A DNA stretch of 24,756 nucleotides from contig NW_004754924.1 of the NCBI RefSeq assembly GCF_000188695.1, forward strand, positions 1,825,584-1,850,339, written 5' to 3'. Made by a program: the position numbers and the translations under genes. This DNA is from Salpingoeca rosetta (taxonomy: Eukaryota > Opisthokonta > Choanoflagellata > Craspedida > Salpingoecidae). The notes under the pieces are model-generated. The model did not search any database and was not told where the DNA came from. It saw only the letters and a list, made by a program, of their open reading frames with translations. Each line of letters starts with the position of its first letter. Positions within the stretch are counted from its first letter, which is position 1. Positions 7,934-17,794 of the stretch are shown piece by piece.

Positions 7934-8039
7934 ACAACAACAGCAGCACAAAGACCTCAACAGCTCTGATCCTGAAGTGAGTGGGTTGGAAGAAACAAGG
8001 ACAGTCCCAAAAGAAAACACACACACGCACACCACCAAG

Positions 8040-11000
8040 ATGGCACACCGAGAGGAGGGTCGGCATATGATCCCAGTACTTGACGGAAACAAGGTCTCGT
8101 ACAGCTGGTGGAGCATGAGGATGAGACACTTCTTGAAGAGAAAGAAGGTCTGGGGTGTGGTGGATCCCGACTCGGAGGAGACGGATGAGGTGAAGAACTC
8201 AGATGCCTACCTGTGGATCACAGAGTATCTCACCGGGTTCCCAATGAAATTGGTGCACAAGCTCAAAGGGGATGAGGACGAGAACGCAAGAGCAGCGTGG
8301 AAGACACTGGCAAAGATGTACGAGAGAAAGGACAAGGTGGCAATGGTTGAGGCGAAGATCAAGATGTTCAACAGACAATGGGAGCGAGATGACACTGTGG
8401 AATCCTTTGTGAACGACTTCATGGAGACGCACGAGAACATGACGAGAGCAGGTGGAGACATGAGTGAGGAAGATCTCATCCAGCTCATCATCGTGCGCCT
8501 ACCAGAGAAGTACAGAGGGGTTAAGACGGTGTTGAGGCTGACCAAAGACCTGACGATCCAAGACATGATGCATGCCCTCAAGAGCGAAGAAGACATGACG
8601 AGCCTGAACGACCAGAGAGCAGGGCATGTGAAAGAGAGAGTAGCGAAGGTGTATGAGAAACCCAGAAGAGACAGCAAGCCAAAAGGAAGAAAAGAGGAAA
8701 GACGATGCTTCTTCTGCAACAAACCAGGCCATCTGAAGAGAGATTGTCGAGAATGGAAACGAGAAAGACAGAAGAAGTTCAAGGGACCACGACAGCACAG
8801 TGGCGAGAAGATGTTCAGTCTGCGAGAAGAAGAAGAGATGCTATGCAGCATTCGGGAAGAGGTTCGCAGCACACGCACGGACACGAAAGCAACTCAAGGT
8901 GCATGGTTACTGGATTCGGGAGCAAGCCGACACGTCACCAGCTTCAGAGAAGACCTGACGGACGTGAAAGAAACAGACACAGCAGTGACGGTGGCAGATG
9001 GCCGAACGGTGAAAGCTCTCGGACAAGGAACAGCACACATTCACACCAGCGCAGGTCGGGTGGTGTTGAGTGATGTGTTGTTGATGCCGGAAGGATTCGA
9101 GAGAATCATCAGCCAAAGAAGAGTGGTGCAAAGAGGACATCAAGTGCGCAGCAACAAAGACGGTGATATGGAGATCAAGTTCAGCAATGGAAAGAAACTC
9201 ACTCTCAGTACTATCGGAGGCATGAGCTACTTGATCGATGACGAGCACGAAGTGGTGAAAGTCCTCAGCAGCACGTCAAAGACCGCGTTGCAGGAGCTGC
9301 ACGAACTGTTCGCACACAGAGACAGCAAGAAGATACGAGAAAATGTGTGTGACACATGCTTGAAGAGCAAGATGAAGAGAAAGAGCATGCCACAGCACTC
9401 TGGCAGAGACAACCAGCAATACAAGAAGGGGCAGATGTTAGTGGCAGACATTGCAGGCCCCTACCCCACCTCACTCCATGGAGGCAGATATGCCCTTGTC
9501 ATGAAGGAGGTGAGGACGGGGTTCGTAATGGTGGGAGTGATGGAGAACAAAGGAGAAGCAGCAGAGGTGGCAACGCGTTTGATCCTAGCGGCACCGAGAC
9601 AGCTAGGAGTGGGAAAAGGATCAACGATTAAGACGGATAACGAAAGAGTCTTTACATCCACAGCATTTTCACACGCAATGTATGCCCTGAACATCACCAC
9701 GGCCACCTCAGCACCATACACTCCTGAAAGGAATGGCGACGCAGAGCGTACCATACAAACGCTCAACAACATGGCACGTGCCATGTTGCAGGCGGCATCA
9801 CTGGGTGAAGAGTTCTGGGCGGCAGCGCTGCGATACGCGGCGTACCTGAACAACTTCCTGGGGCCGTTCCGCAACATCTTCGGCAGAAACCCTCCAATGA
9901 CGCATTTACAGCAATTTGGTGTAACAGCTTATGTGAGGAACGAAGCCAGAAAGTCGAAGATGGCACCAAGGACAACAGAAGCAATCTATGTGGGGTATGA
10001 TGAACGCTCAAGAAGCCACCTTCTGTGGGAGCCAGGTAACAGACGCCTCACCCGATCCATCCACGTCAAGTTTTTGACAATGGATGAGTCGCGAGTGAGA
10101 GCTATCGTGCCTCTCTCCACACCAGCACCTACATTCACATCAGCACCTACACCCAAAAGAACCACATCAGCCTTACCTCATGTCAAGAAAGGAGCTAAGA
10201 CAGCACCTAAAGTAGCGACAGCACCCAACGCGGAAGTGGCGACACCGAAAACGAGAGCCACGAAGAAAAGGGGACATGGGAAGGCACCAAGGTCGATGAG
10301 AAAGGAGACAGCATTGGGTGAAACATCAGCAGCAGGCAAAACGACAGAATCCTCATCCGCAGCTGGAGAAGAGACAACAACATTTGACGCACCAATCACC
10401 GACACAACGGTGACACGTACAACAGCACCCTCAACCAGCAACGTGATACCTGAGGAACGCAACAGCGTTGAGGGGGAGGGTCGGATGACAGTAACCAGAA
10501 GTATCCCAGCATTCACCGCAGCTCCGCGCCGGTCCGCAAGGATCAAAGAGAGGCAGAAGGGCGAAGAAGTGAAAGCGGTGAAAGTGAAGAAAGGATGGGA
10601 AGAAGCGGTCGCAGAAGAGATGAGCAGTCTTGAACGCCATGATGTGTGGGATGAAGCAGTTGAGGGGGAGTATGACGTGAAGCCATTGAACACGAGGTTT
10701 GTGTACGCAACAAAAGGAGATGGGCGCAGAAAGGCACGGTTGGTGGTGATGGGGAACATGGAACCAGACGGAAACAACGGCAAGAGCAACTACTCACCCA
10801 CAGCATCCAGAACAACAACACTTACTTTCCTGGCCCTCAACAGAGCTCGGGTGGTCCGCCAGCTGGACATCAAGACAGCATTCCTACACGCACCCATACA
10901 GAGCAAGAAGCCGGTGTTGGTGAGAGGACCGGATGGTAAGGTGTACAGACTCAAGAGGGCGTTGTATGGTCTGAGGAGGAGCCCGCAAGACTTCAACAAG

Positions 11001-12020
11001 CACCTACATCAACAACTTCAAGCTCAAGGATGGCGGCGGGCTACACAGGACATGTGTGTGTACTTACGGGGACGACAACAGCTTCTGGTGTTTGTCGATG
11101 ACCTGTTAGTGGCAGCAGACACAGCAGACATTGCGGACCAGATCGAGAATGAGTTGAGGAAGAGGATGGAGATCAAGCGTGACAAGGGTGGATGTTTTGT
11201 TGGGGTGGAATATAGCCTCCACAAAGGCCAGTTGCGAGCGCACGCCAACAGCTACATCGACAGTCTTCACTTGGACAGAGTGAACACGCACACTCCGCTC
11301 ACCACAGACCATCGATCCGCAACAGCAACCGGCTTACCTGAGAAGGAGACGGATGCAGACAGCCGGGATGAGTTCCATGCGATGGTTGGTCGTCTGACTT
11401 ACATAGCATCAACAGCAAGGCCTGATATTGCGTACGCGGTGAGTGTACTGGGCGAGAAGTGCCAGAGCCCAACAGCACAGGACCAGAAGCAACTACAGCG
11501 AACCGCGCAGTACGTGGAAACACACAGGCATGAACTACGCACGACAACCACAAGCAACGAGATTCGAGCATTCGCTGACGCCTCCTACGCATGCGAGCCC
11601 GAGTCGAGATCAAGGACAGGGGTTGTGCTTACCATCGGAGGTCTCCCGGTGTTTTGGTCCTCGAAACGCCAGAAGATGGTATGCCTGTCGACATCAGAAG
11701 CAGAGTATGTGAGTATGACAGAAGCAGCAAAACAGGCAATTTGGGTGAAGAACCTATGCGCAGAACTCGGACAGGAACAAGAGAGCGTCACCATCTACAC
11801 CGACTCACAATCAGCTATCGCACTCGCACAACAACAACAGCTCTCACCAAGGACAAAACACCTCGGTGTGAGGATGTATTTCCTCCGACAACAAGCAGAC
11901 GCCGGGAACATCAAACTGGCCTACCTGAAGACGACGCAGCAGCCCGCGGACCTTCTAACGAAGGCTCTAGGCAAACGACAACACCAACTACTGACATCCA
12001 AGATCATGAAGTGGGTGTAA
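8040..12020 (+). CDS. Copia-type Gag-Pol polyprotein (1326 aa)
   Basis: A single uninterrupted polyprotein. The start at 8040 is chosen because it has a good context (A at -3, G at +4) and lies after the primer-binding site; the same frame is open back to an ATG at 7863 inside the LTR. Residues about 1-210 are a copia-type Gag (UBN2-like). A CCHC zinc knuckle (CFFCNKPGHLKRDC) is at 223-236. The aspartic protease has LLDSGAS with Asp292. Integrase has HX4H (421, 426), CX2C (437, 440) and the DD35E triad Asp470, Asp533, Glu569. Reverse transcriptase has LDIKTAFLHA (Asp943) and FVDD (Asp1020, Asp1021). RNase H has FADASY (Asp1180), SEAEY (Glu1220/1222) and YTDSQSA (Asp1255). All catalytic residues are present. 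A Thr/Ala/Pro/Lys-rich linker (about residues 690-840) separates integrase and reverse transcriptase. The enzymes copy the element's RNA and insert the cDNA. Confidence 0.97.
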   Translation: MAHREEGRHMIPVLDGNKVSYSWWSMRMRHFLKRKKVWGVVDPDSEETDEVKNSDAYLWITEYLTGFPMKLVHKLKGDEDENARAAWKTLAKMYERKDKVAMVEAKIKMFNRQWERDDTVESFVNDFMETHENMTRAGGDMSEEDLIQLIIVRLPEKYRGVKTVLRLTKDLTIQDMMHALKSEEDMTSLNDQRAGHVKERVAKVYEKPRRDSKPKGRKEERRCFFCNKPGHLKRDCREWKRERQKKFKGPRQHSGEKMFSLREEEEMLCSIREEVRSTRTDTKATQGAWLLDSGASRHVTSFREDLTDVKETDTAVTVADGRTVKALGQGTAHIHTSAGRVVLSDVLLMPEGFERIISQRRVVQRGHQVRSNKDGDMEIKFSNGKKLTLSTIGGMSYLIDDEHEVVKVLSSTSKTALQELHELFAHRDSKKIRENVCDTCLKSKMKRKSMPQHSGRDNQQYKKGQMLVADIAGPYPTSLHGGRYALVMKEVRTGFVMVGVMENKGEAAEVATRLILAAPRQLGVGKGSTIKTDNERVFTSTAFSHAMYALNITTATSAPYTPERNGDAERTIQTLNNMARAMLQAASLGEEFWAAALRYAAYLNNFLGPFRNIFGRNPPMTHLQQFGVTAYVRNEARKSKMAPRTTEAIYVGYDERSRSHLLWEPGNRRLTRSIHVKFLTMDESRVRAIVPLSTPAPTFTSAPTPKRTTSALPHVKKGAKTAPKVATAPNAEVATPKTRATKKRGHGKAPRSMRKETALGETSAAGKTTESSSAAGEETTTFDAPITDTTVTRTTAPSTSNVIPEERNSVEGEGRMTVTRSIPAFTAAPRRSARIKERQKGEEVKAVKVKKGWEEAVAEEMSSLERHDVWDEAVEGEYDVKPLNTRFVYATKGDGRRKARLVVMGNMEPDGNNGKSNYSPTASRTTTLTFLALNRARVVRQLDIKTAFLHAPIQSKKPVLVRGPDGKVYRLKRALYGLRRSPQDFNKHLHQQLQAQGWRRATQDMCVYLRGRQQLLVFVDDLLVAADTADIADQIENELRKRMEIKRDKGGCFVGVEYSLHKGQLRAHANSYIDSLHLDRVNTHTPLTTDHRSATATGLPEKETDADSRDEFHAMVGRLTYIASTARPDIAYAVSVLGEKCQSPTAQDQKQLQRTAQYVETHRHELRTTTTSNEIRAFADASYACEPESRSRTGVVLTIGGLPVFWSSKRQKMVCLSTSEAEYVSMTEAAKQAIWVKNLCAELGQEQESVTIYTDSQSAIALAQQQQLSPRTKHLGVRMYFLRQQADAGNIKLAYLKTTQQPADLLTKALGKRQHQLLTSKIMKWV

Positions 12021-12342
12021 GAAGAGAGATGAGAGACATCACGGAGAGGTGAGGGACTTCACCCAACATCAACCACAACAACGAACACAGCAGTCGATGG
12101 TCCACACGAACACCAACAGCAGTCGAGGCATCGACATGAAACCAGAACGCAAGAATCAGCCACAGCACGAGCACGAGAGATTTACCCGAACGAAAGACAA
12201 GGAAGAAGCCAAGGCGAAAGAAAATTTACCACGAAAGATTTCAGCAGAGACAGCCATCCTCGGATACAGCGAGCAGCAACCTCCTTCCATGCAGCCCATG
12301 ACACGAAGACAGGTATGAGCAGAAGACGTGATGCCACAATTC
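12021..12342 (+). other. Retrotransposon 3' untranslated stretch with a small ORF
   Basis: Between the polyprotein stop and the polypurine tract lie about 320 bases. A plus-strand ORF of 89 codons (12049-12318) fills most of it; the product would be Gln/Asn/Lys/Glu-rich and basic with no recognised domain. It could be chance in A-rich sequence. No role is claimed. Confidence 0.35.
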
Positions 12343-12350
12343 AGGGGGAG
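12343..12350 (+). other. Polypurine tract
   Basis: AGGGGGAG lies immediately before the TG of the right LTR. This is the expected site and sequence for priming plus-strand DNA synthesis, and is very like copia-element tracts in general. Confidence 0.88.
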
Positions 12351-12708
12351 TGTTAGAGAGTTGGGAGAACTCACTAAGATTTATGGTGTTCTGGGAGAAG
12401 CCCAGCAGGAACAAAGGAATTGTCTCATCACGAGACTTACGAGCCTACACGTCAAGTGACCAGAATGGTTTGGTTCACTCATGGTCATACACGTCGGAGA
12501 CCAAGTGAATGTGTGATTTACCCTGCCATGAGCGAACTGATACTGTGTTGCGTATTCATTCTTCCAACCAGTGTATTCCCTACCACAACTCGTACGGCAA
12601 TAGCTTTCTGCCCCAACCAATACAAACCATCGACTACAGCGATCACGATCATTGTCACACACACACCTACAACGTGAGGAGGGACACACTGCATATTTCA
12701 CGTTGACA
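12351..12708 (+). repeat. Right LTR, 358 bp
   Basis: Same length and sequence as the left LTR, TGTTAG to TTGACA, with the target duplication ACTTT directly after it. Confidence 0.98.
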
Positions 12709-12713
12709 ACTTT
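12709..12713. repeat. Right target-site duplication ACTTT
   Basis: Exact repeat of the five bases before the left LTR. Confidence 0.95.
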
Positions 12714-13340
12714 GTTGAAAGGGGTTCACTGCTGCTGTGTGATGGAAGGCAGACGCACACGCACAGACACAGACATGCACAGACACGCACAGACACGCAC
12801 AAGCACGCACACGCAGGGCGAACGGCTTGATGGAGCAGAGCTCTGTGTGGAGGAACGAAAGGGAAGGGGGTACCAACTGCTGTGCTGCTTGCGACCGGGA
12901 CAAAGCACGACAAATGCACGGCAAGCCAGCCAGCAGGCAGTGAACAACCACAAACCGGTCTCCTTCTTGGCCCGTTGCATACATGTGTGACACAAGCCAC
13001 AAACACTGTCAGCCCACCGTCTGGCAACAGCATCCAAGATGCACTCTGGCAACTGCGATTGGGGATTGATGGCGTCGTCACCAGCAACAGCCTCATCTAC
13101 GGCATCCTTCCCTTTGATGCAACTCCCACCACCTCTGTGCCCATCATCAGCCCATCATCAACATCAACAGCGACAGCAGCGATGACAGCAGTGACAGCAG
13201 CAGTGGATGACACAACCACCATCAACAGTCTGCGAGCCGATTGAGCCATGTGGGCATTGCAGGCGGTGTGCGTGCTCACAACACCCTCCTCTATGAGTGT
13301 GACTACTGATCGCAGCACGAGCACAACAGACACCACCACG
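12714..13340. other. Upstream region of the plus-strand glycosyltransferase, weak coding pieces
   Basis: Right flank of the retrotransposon. It starts with a CA/GACA-rich stretch (about 12751-12812), then moderately complex sequence. Plus-strand frames at about 13023-13135 (QDALWQLRLGIDGVVTS) and 13229-13300 (SHVGIAGGVRAHNTLLYECD) read like protein but lie in different frames. They may be 5' exons of the exostosin-like gene that follows; I cannot define boundaries. Confidence 0.3.
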
Positions 13341-13341
13341 C

Positions 13342-13596
13342 TTGGTGAGCTGCTACACGGCGGATGCAAGTGGAACAGCGGCGTGGCTGTGGACAATGGC
13401 CTTTTCCTGCCACGGCATTTCATGCAACTCGCCATCCATCTTCATCGTCGATCCAGCCGCAAGTGCGGTGGACACAACCATACTATCCGTTCCTAGAAGT
13501 GGTATGGTGGTGGGTGTTGGGTGGCAACGGCTTGCTGTGTCGCATGCCCTGACTCGTCCATCACCTCCTCCTCGTCAATCCACGATGCTGACACAG
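13342..13596 (+). CDS. Candidate upstream exon of exostosin-like gene
   Basis: An open plus-strand frame (ASGTAAWLWTMAFSCHGI, then IFIVDPAASAVDTTILSVPR) runs to an ACACAG/GTAGGC donor in phase 0, followed by a GT-rich intron start. Its product is not itself recognised, but strand, spacing and donor fit with the exostosin exons downstream. The overlapping frame from 13248 is also open, so the choice of frame is uncertain. Confidence 0.35.
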
Positions 13597-13741
13597 GTAG
13601 GCGTGTGTGTATGTGTGTGTGTGTGTGTGCATGTATGTGGTGGAAGAGGGATGTATATGGGGTTGGCACGCACCATGTGCGACTGCTGTTGCTTACACGC
13701 TTCACCAATCCTGTCTATTCCATCTCATCACACCACTTCAG

Positions 13742-15375
<1,634 letters not shown>

Positions 15376-15823
15376 TGTGTTTGATGATGATGATGATGAT
15401 GAGGTGGAGGAGGAGGAGGAGGAGGAGTGGAAGAGGTTGTCTAACAGCGTAACCAAGCTCAGCTTTGTCACTAGTTCATTAGTTCAGCCCACCTGTGTGT
15501 GATTCCTCTGCGTCAGTACATGGAAGTAAACGCGTTGAGATGACACGATGTCAGCCAGGCAGTGTGTGTGTGTGTGTGAAGCAAAGCAACGCTGAGGGCA
15601 AGCAACAAGAGAGAGGGTAGATGAGCCAACACACGCCACCACCTCTTCACCCCACGAAGTGGAAGCAACTCAGCTCAGCAAACAAACAAAGAAGGAAAAG
15701 AAGAAGTAAACCGAACCAAGCAACAAGCCAAGAGGAGAGGGAAGTGAAGGAGAGACACCACCACAGCAGCTACACAGCAGCAGCACAGCAGCACCCATAT
15801 GAAGAGAGGAAAAAAAAGGAAGA
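15376..15823. other. Intergenic stretch, simple repeats only
   Basis: Downstream of the exostosin-like gene and downstream (3') of the 5S gene. It contains a GAT run (about 15383-15402), a GGA run (about 15405-15427) and purine-rich sequence. A 99-codon plus-strand frame (15621-15920) is open but crosses the 5S gene on the other strand and has no recognised content. Confidence 0.6.
15810..15817 (-). terminator. Pol III oligo-T terminator of the 5S gene
   Basis: Eight consecutive T on the minus strand, seven bases beyond the 3' end of the 5S sequence. Runs of four or more T stop RNA polymerase III. Confidence 0.88.
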
Positions 15824-15942
15824 GAGCAACATCACCCGTGATTCCCGCCTGGTCACCCACGGCAGTACTGAACGGGCCCAAACGGGCTTAGCTTCCGCGA
15901 TCGGACGAGAGCGGGCGTGATCCCGTTGGTATGAACGTTGCC
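15824..15942 (-). rRNA. 5S ribosomal RNA
   Basis: Read on the minus strand, the 119 bases follow the eukaryotic 5S consensus: a TTCATACC block near the 5' end, then CTCTCGTCCGATCGCGGAAG, CTAAGCCCG, GGGCCCGTTCAGTACT and TGGGTGACCAGGCGGGAAT. The ends (GGCAAC and GTTGCT) pair to form helix I. The internal Pol III promoter is visible: A box around 15875-15893 and C box around 15851-15868. An oligo-T terminator follows. 5S RNA is part of the large ribosomal subunit. It is a single copy here, not in a tandem array and not linked to other rRNA genes in the window. The exact ends are uncertain by one or two bases. Confidence 0.93.
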
Positions 15943-16549
15943 GACAGTACAGCAAGACAAGCAATTTATGAAGGCAGAGCCAGCAAGCAAGCAAGAAGAG
16001 GAAGAGGAGGAAAATCGCACACACACCAAAAACCAGCAGCAGCAGAAAAACGAGCAAACAACCGATTCTGCTTTCCAACCAACCAACCAACCAATCCACT
16101 CGCCGTTGCTTCATTCTTCTTCCTGCGCAGCAGCTGGTGTGATGGTGTGTGATGGTGGTGGGAATGGTGATGGTGATCATGGTCGTCGTCGCTGCTGACA
16201 GGCAGGTGAGGTGAGGTGAAGTGAGGTGAGGTGGGGTGGGGTGAGGTGGGGATGTGTCATTGGTTCGTGCACACACACACACATTGGTGGTTGTGCGTGC
16301 CACGTTCCTTCTCTTCCTTCCTTCCTTCCTTCCTTCCGTTCCTTCCCTTCGTCGTCCTTCTCGCTGACGCATTCACACACACACACACACACGCAGGGAG
16401 GGTGTGCGCACCGTCTCTCTCCCCTTCTCCTCCCTTTCTCCCTTTCATCCTCTCTCCCTTCCATCCATCGTTGTCCATTTCCTTCTCCCGTGATGAACCA
16501 CTCACAACCAACCAACCAACCAACGACCACATGAATGACCCATCCATCG
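15943..16549. other. Intergenic/intronic sequence with simple repeats
   Basis: Upstream of the 5S gene. It holds a GGTGA/GGTGG repeat (about 16203-16250), two CA runs (16270-16284; 16375-16392, the latter before a possible GCAG acceptor), a TTCC run (about 16313-16342) and CCAA tetranucleotide runs (16075-16095 and 16503-16523). No gene is recognised. Confidence 0.6.
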
Positions 16550-16555
16550 ACAGGT
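16550..16555. repeat. Left target-site duplication ACAGGT of the TIR element
   Basis: Exact match to 16866-16871, directly outside the terminal inverted repeat. The pre-insertion site would have read CATCGACAGGTGAGG, a strong splice-donor-like sequence. Confidence 0.85.
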
Positions 16556-16865
16556 CTGGGGCCGGACATGCCAATTTGGCGGGGAAAGTCATGCGGTGGT
16601 AAAATGTCAGATGGTAAAATCGGTGATGGTAAAGTCTCGCAAACAAGATTGACATGATTTAATGACAAGGAGGCGGCGTGGGTCAGTGGGGATGTTGGAT
16701 GTGCGTCTGATGTGTGGTTGTCGTGCGTGGTGCGACTGTGGTCGTAGTCGGGAATTATCTTGGATGTCTTTCATAACTATCGCTTGATTTTACCATCCAG
16801 CCAAAAGGCCTGACGGCATATTGGTAAAATAGATTTTGCCGGCAAATTGGCATGTCCGGCCCCAG
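16556..16865. mobile_element. Non-autonomous TIR DNA transposon (MITE-like), 310 bp
   Basis: The terminal 23 bases are perfect inverted repeats (16556-16578 and 16843-16865, starting CTGGGGCCGGACATG), with imperfect similarity for roughly another ten bases. The flanks carry an exact 6-bp direct repeat, ACAGGT (16550-16555 and 16866-16871). Inside are several subterminal copies of GGTAAAAT in both orientations, like transposase-binding repeats. There is no coding capacity. Seen: the repeats and the duplication. Inferred: mobilisation by a transposase encoded elsewhere. Superfamily unknown. Confidence 0.87.
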
Positions 16866-16871
16866 ACAGGT
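16866..16871. repeat. Right target-site duplication ACAGGT of the TIR element
   Basis: Second copy of the 6-bp repeat. Together with the following GAGG it forms CAG/GTGAGG, a consensus-like 5' splice site. Confidence 0.85.
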
Positions 16872-17549
16872 GAGGGTGAGATGGAATGCTCCCACTTCTT
16901 CCTCTTCCACTCCGTTCTCCTCCTCTTCCCCTTCTTCTCCTTGCACACTGCGCACAGCAACAACAGCCACCACCAACAACACAGCGCACGCTGTCATCGT
17001 GCACACACACACACACACACAGGTGGAACATCCATCCATCCATGCACGGGTGGTTGGATCACAACCAGCACACACCACTGCGTGTGGCACACACAAATGT
17101 ACATACACACACGCACACACTCACACACTTGCTCACCGTTGTGTGGTGACAGAACAACCGCCATCAGCCACCGTCGTGCAGGGGCGGCCCTGAGAATGGA
17201 TCATGCAACCTCTCAACCAGTGAGCAGCACACACATGGGAGAGAGGGGGAAATGACATCAACCAACATCACAGCCAATGTATGTGTGTGTGCACGGGGTT
17301 GTGTTTCTGCTCATCCTCCCCCTTCTTTCTCCTCCTTTCTGTCTGTGACATGCTGCTCACTGTTGCTGTTGTTGCTTGCTCGTTTGTGGTCGTGCGTGCA
17401 GATGAATGTATTCCATCATCATCATCAGCAGCAGCAGCAGCAGCAGGTGCTGGCTGATGCGTGAGGCAGTGGGCGACCCCCACCAACCAACCAACAAATG
17501 ACTACATGCTGATGGATGAATGGTAATCCAACCACTGCATCACCCAGAC

Positions 17550-17620
<71 letters not shown>

Positions 17621-17794
17621 GACGTGCGCGTTCTCTTCTTCACCCACCGACACGCCATCATCACCGCCTCCTCATTTGCTTGTGTGTTTGCTCACATCCT
17701 TCCTTTCCCACCTTCAACACCACGACCATCACGCTTGCTTGTTTCTCCTTCCTTCCTGCTGCTGTCGCCACACAGAGGGCCCTTGAGCCAGCAG
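16872..17794. other. Intron-like stretch, no recognised exon
   Basis: Contains pyrimidine-rich sequence (16890-16945), a CA run before a CACAG acceptor-like site at 17021-17022, a CAG run (17427-17445) and a long TG run at 17552-17619 that starts immediately after CAGACAG. The layout is that of plus-strand introns, but the intervening pieces have no convincing frame. Confidence 0.5.
17552..17619. repeat. TG microsatellite at a donor-like site
   Basis: Pure TG run on the plus strand starting directly after CAGACAG, as at other plus-strand donors in the window. Confidence 0.95.

Larger units (their letters stand above)
7562..12708 (+). mobile_element. Complete Ty1/copia LTR retrotransposon
   Basis: A 5147-bp element bounded by direct LTRs and a 5-bp target duplication. 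In order: LTR, tRNA primer-binding site, one long reading frame with Gag, CCHC knuckle, aspartic protease, integrase, reverse transcriptase and RNase H, a 3' untranslated stretch, a polypurine tract and the second LTR. Integrase before reverse transcriptase defines the Ty1/copia (Pseudoviridae) order as against Ty3/gypsy. The LTRs read as identical over their whole length and the frame has no stop, so insertion was recent and the copy may be competent. It lies between a minus-strand and a plus-strand host gene, in their shared upstream region. Confidence 0.98.

Noticed and set aside
8207..8884. 225-codon antisense ORF opposite Gag (and another of 203 codons at 10178-10789)
   Set aside because: Both are shadows of the real polyprotein; their composition mirrors the codon use of the sense strand.
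15621..15920. 99-codon plus-strand ORF beginning MSQHTPPPLHP
   Set aside because: It ends inside the 5S gene on the other strand, is Lys/Glu/His low-complexity and shows no family match.
16203..16345. GGTGA and TTCC runs considered as telomere-like or switch-like repeats
   Set aside because: They are short, impure and of different unit types; ordinary simple repeats explain them.
15770..16372. 200-codon minus-strand ORF crossing the 5S gene
   Set aside because: It overlaps a clear structural RNA gene and simple repeats; its content is low-complexity.
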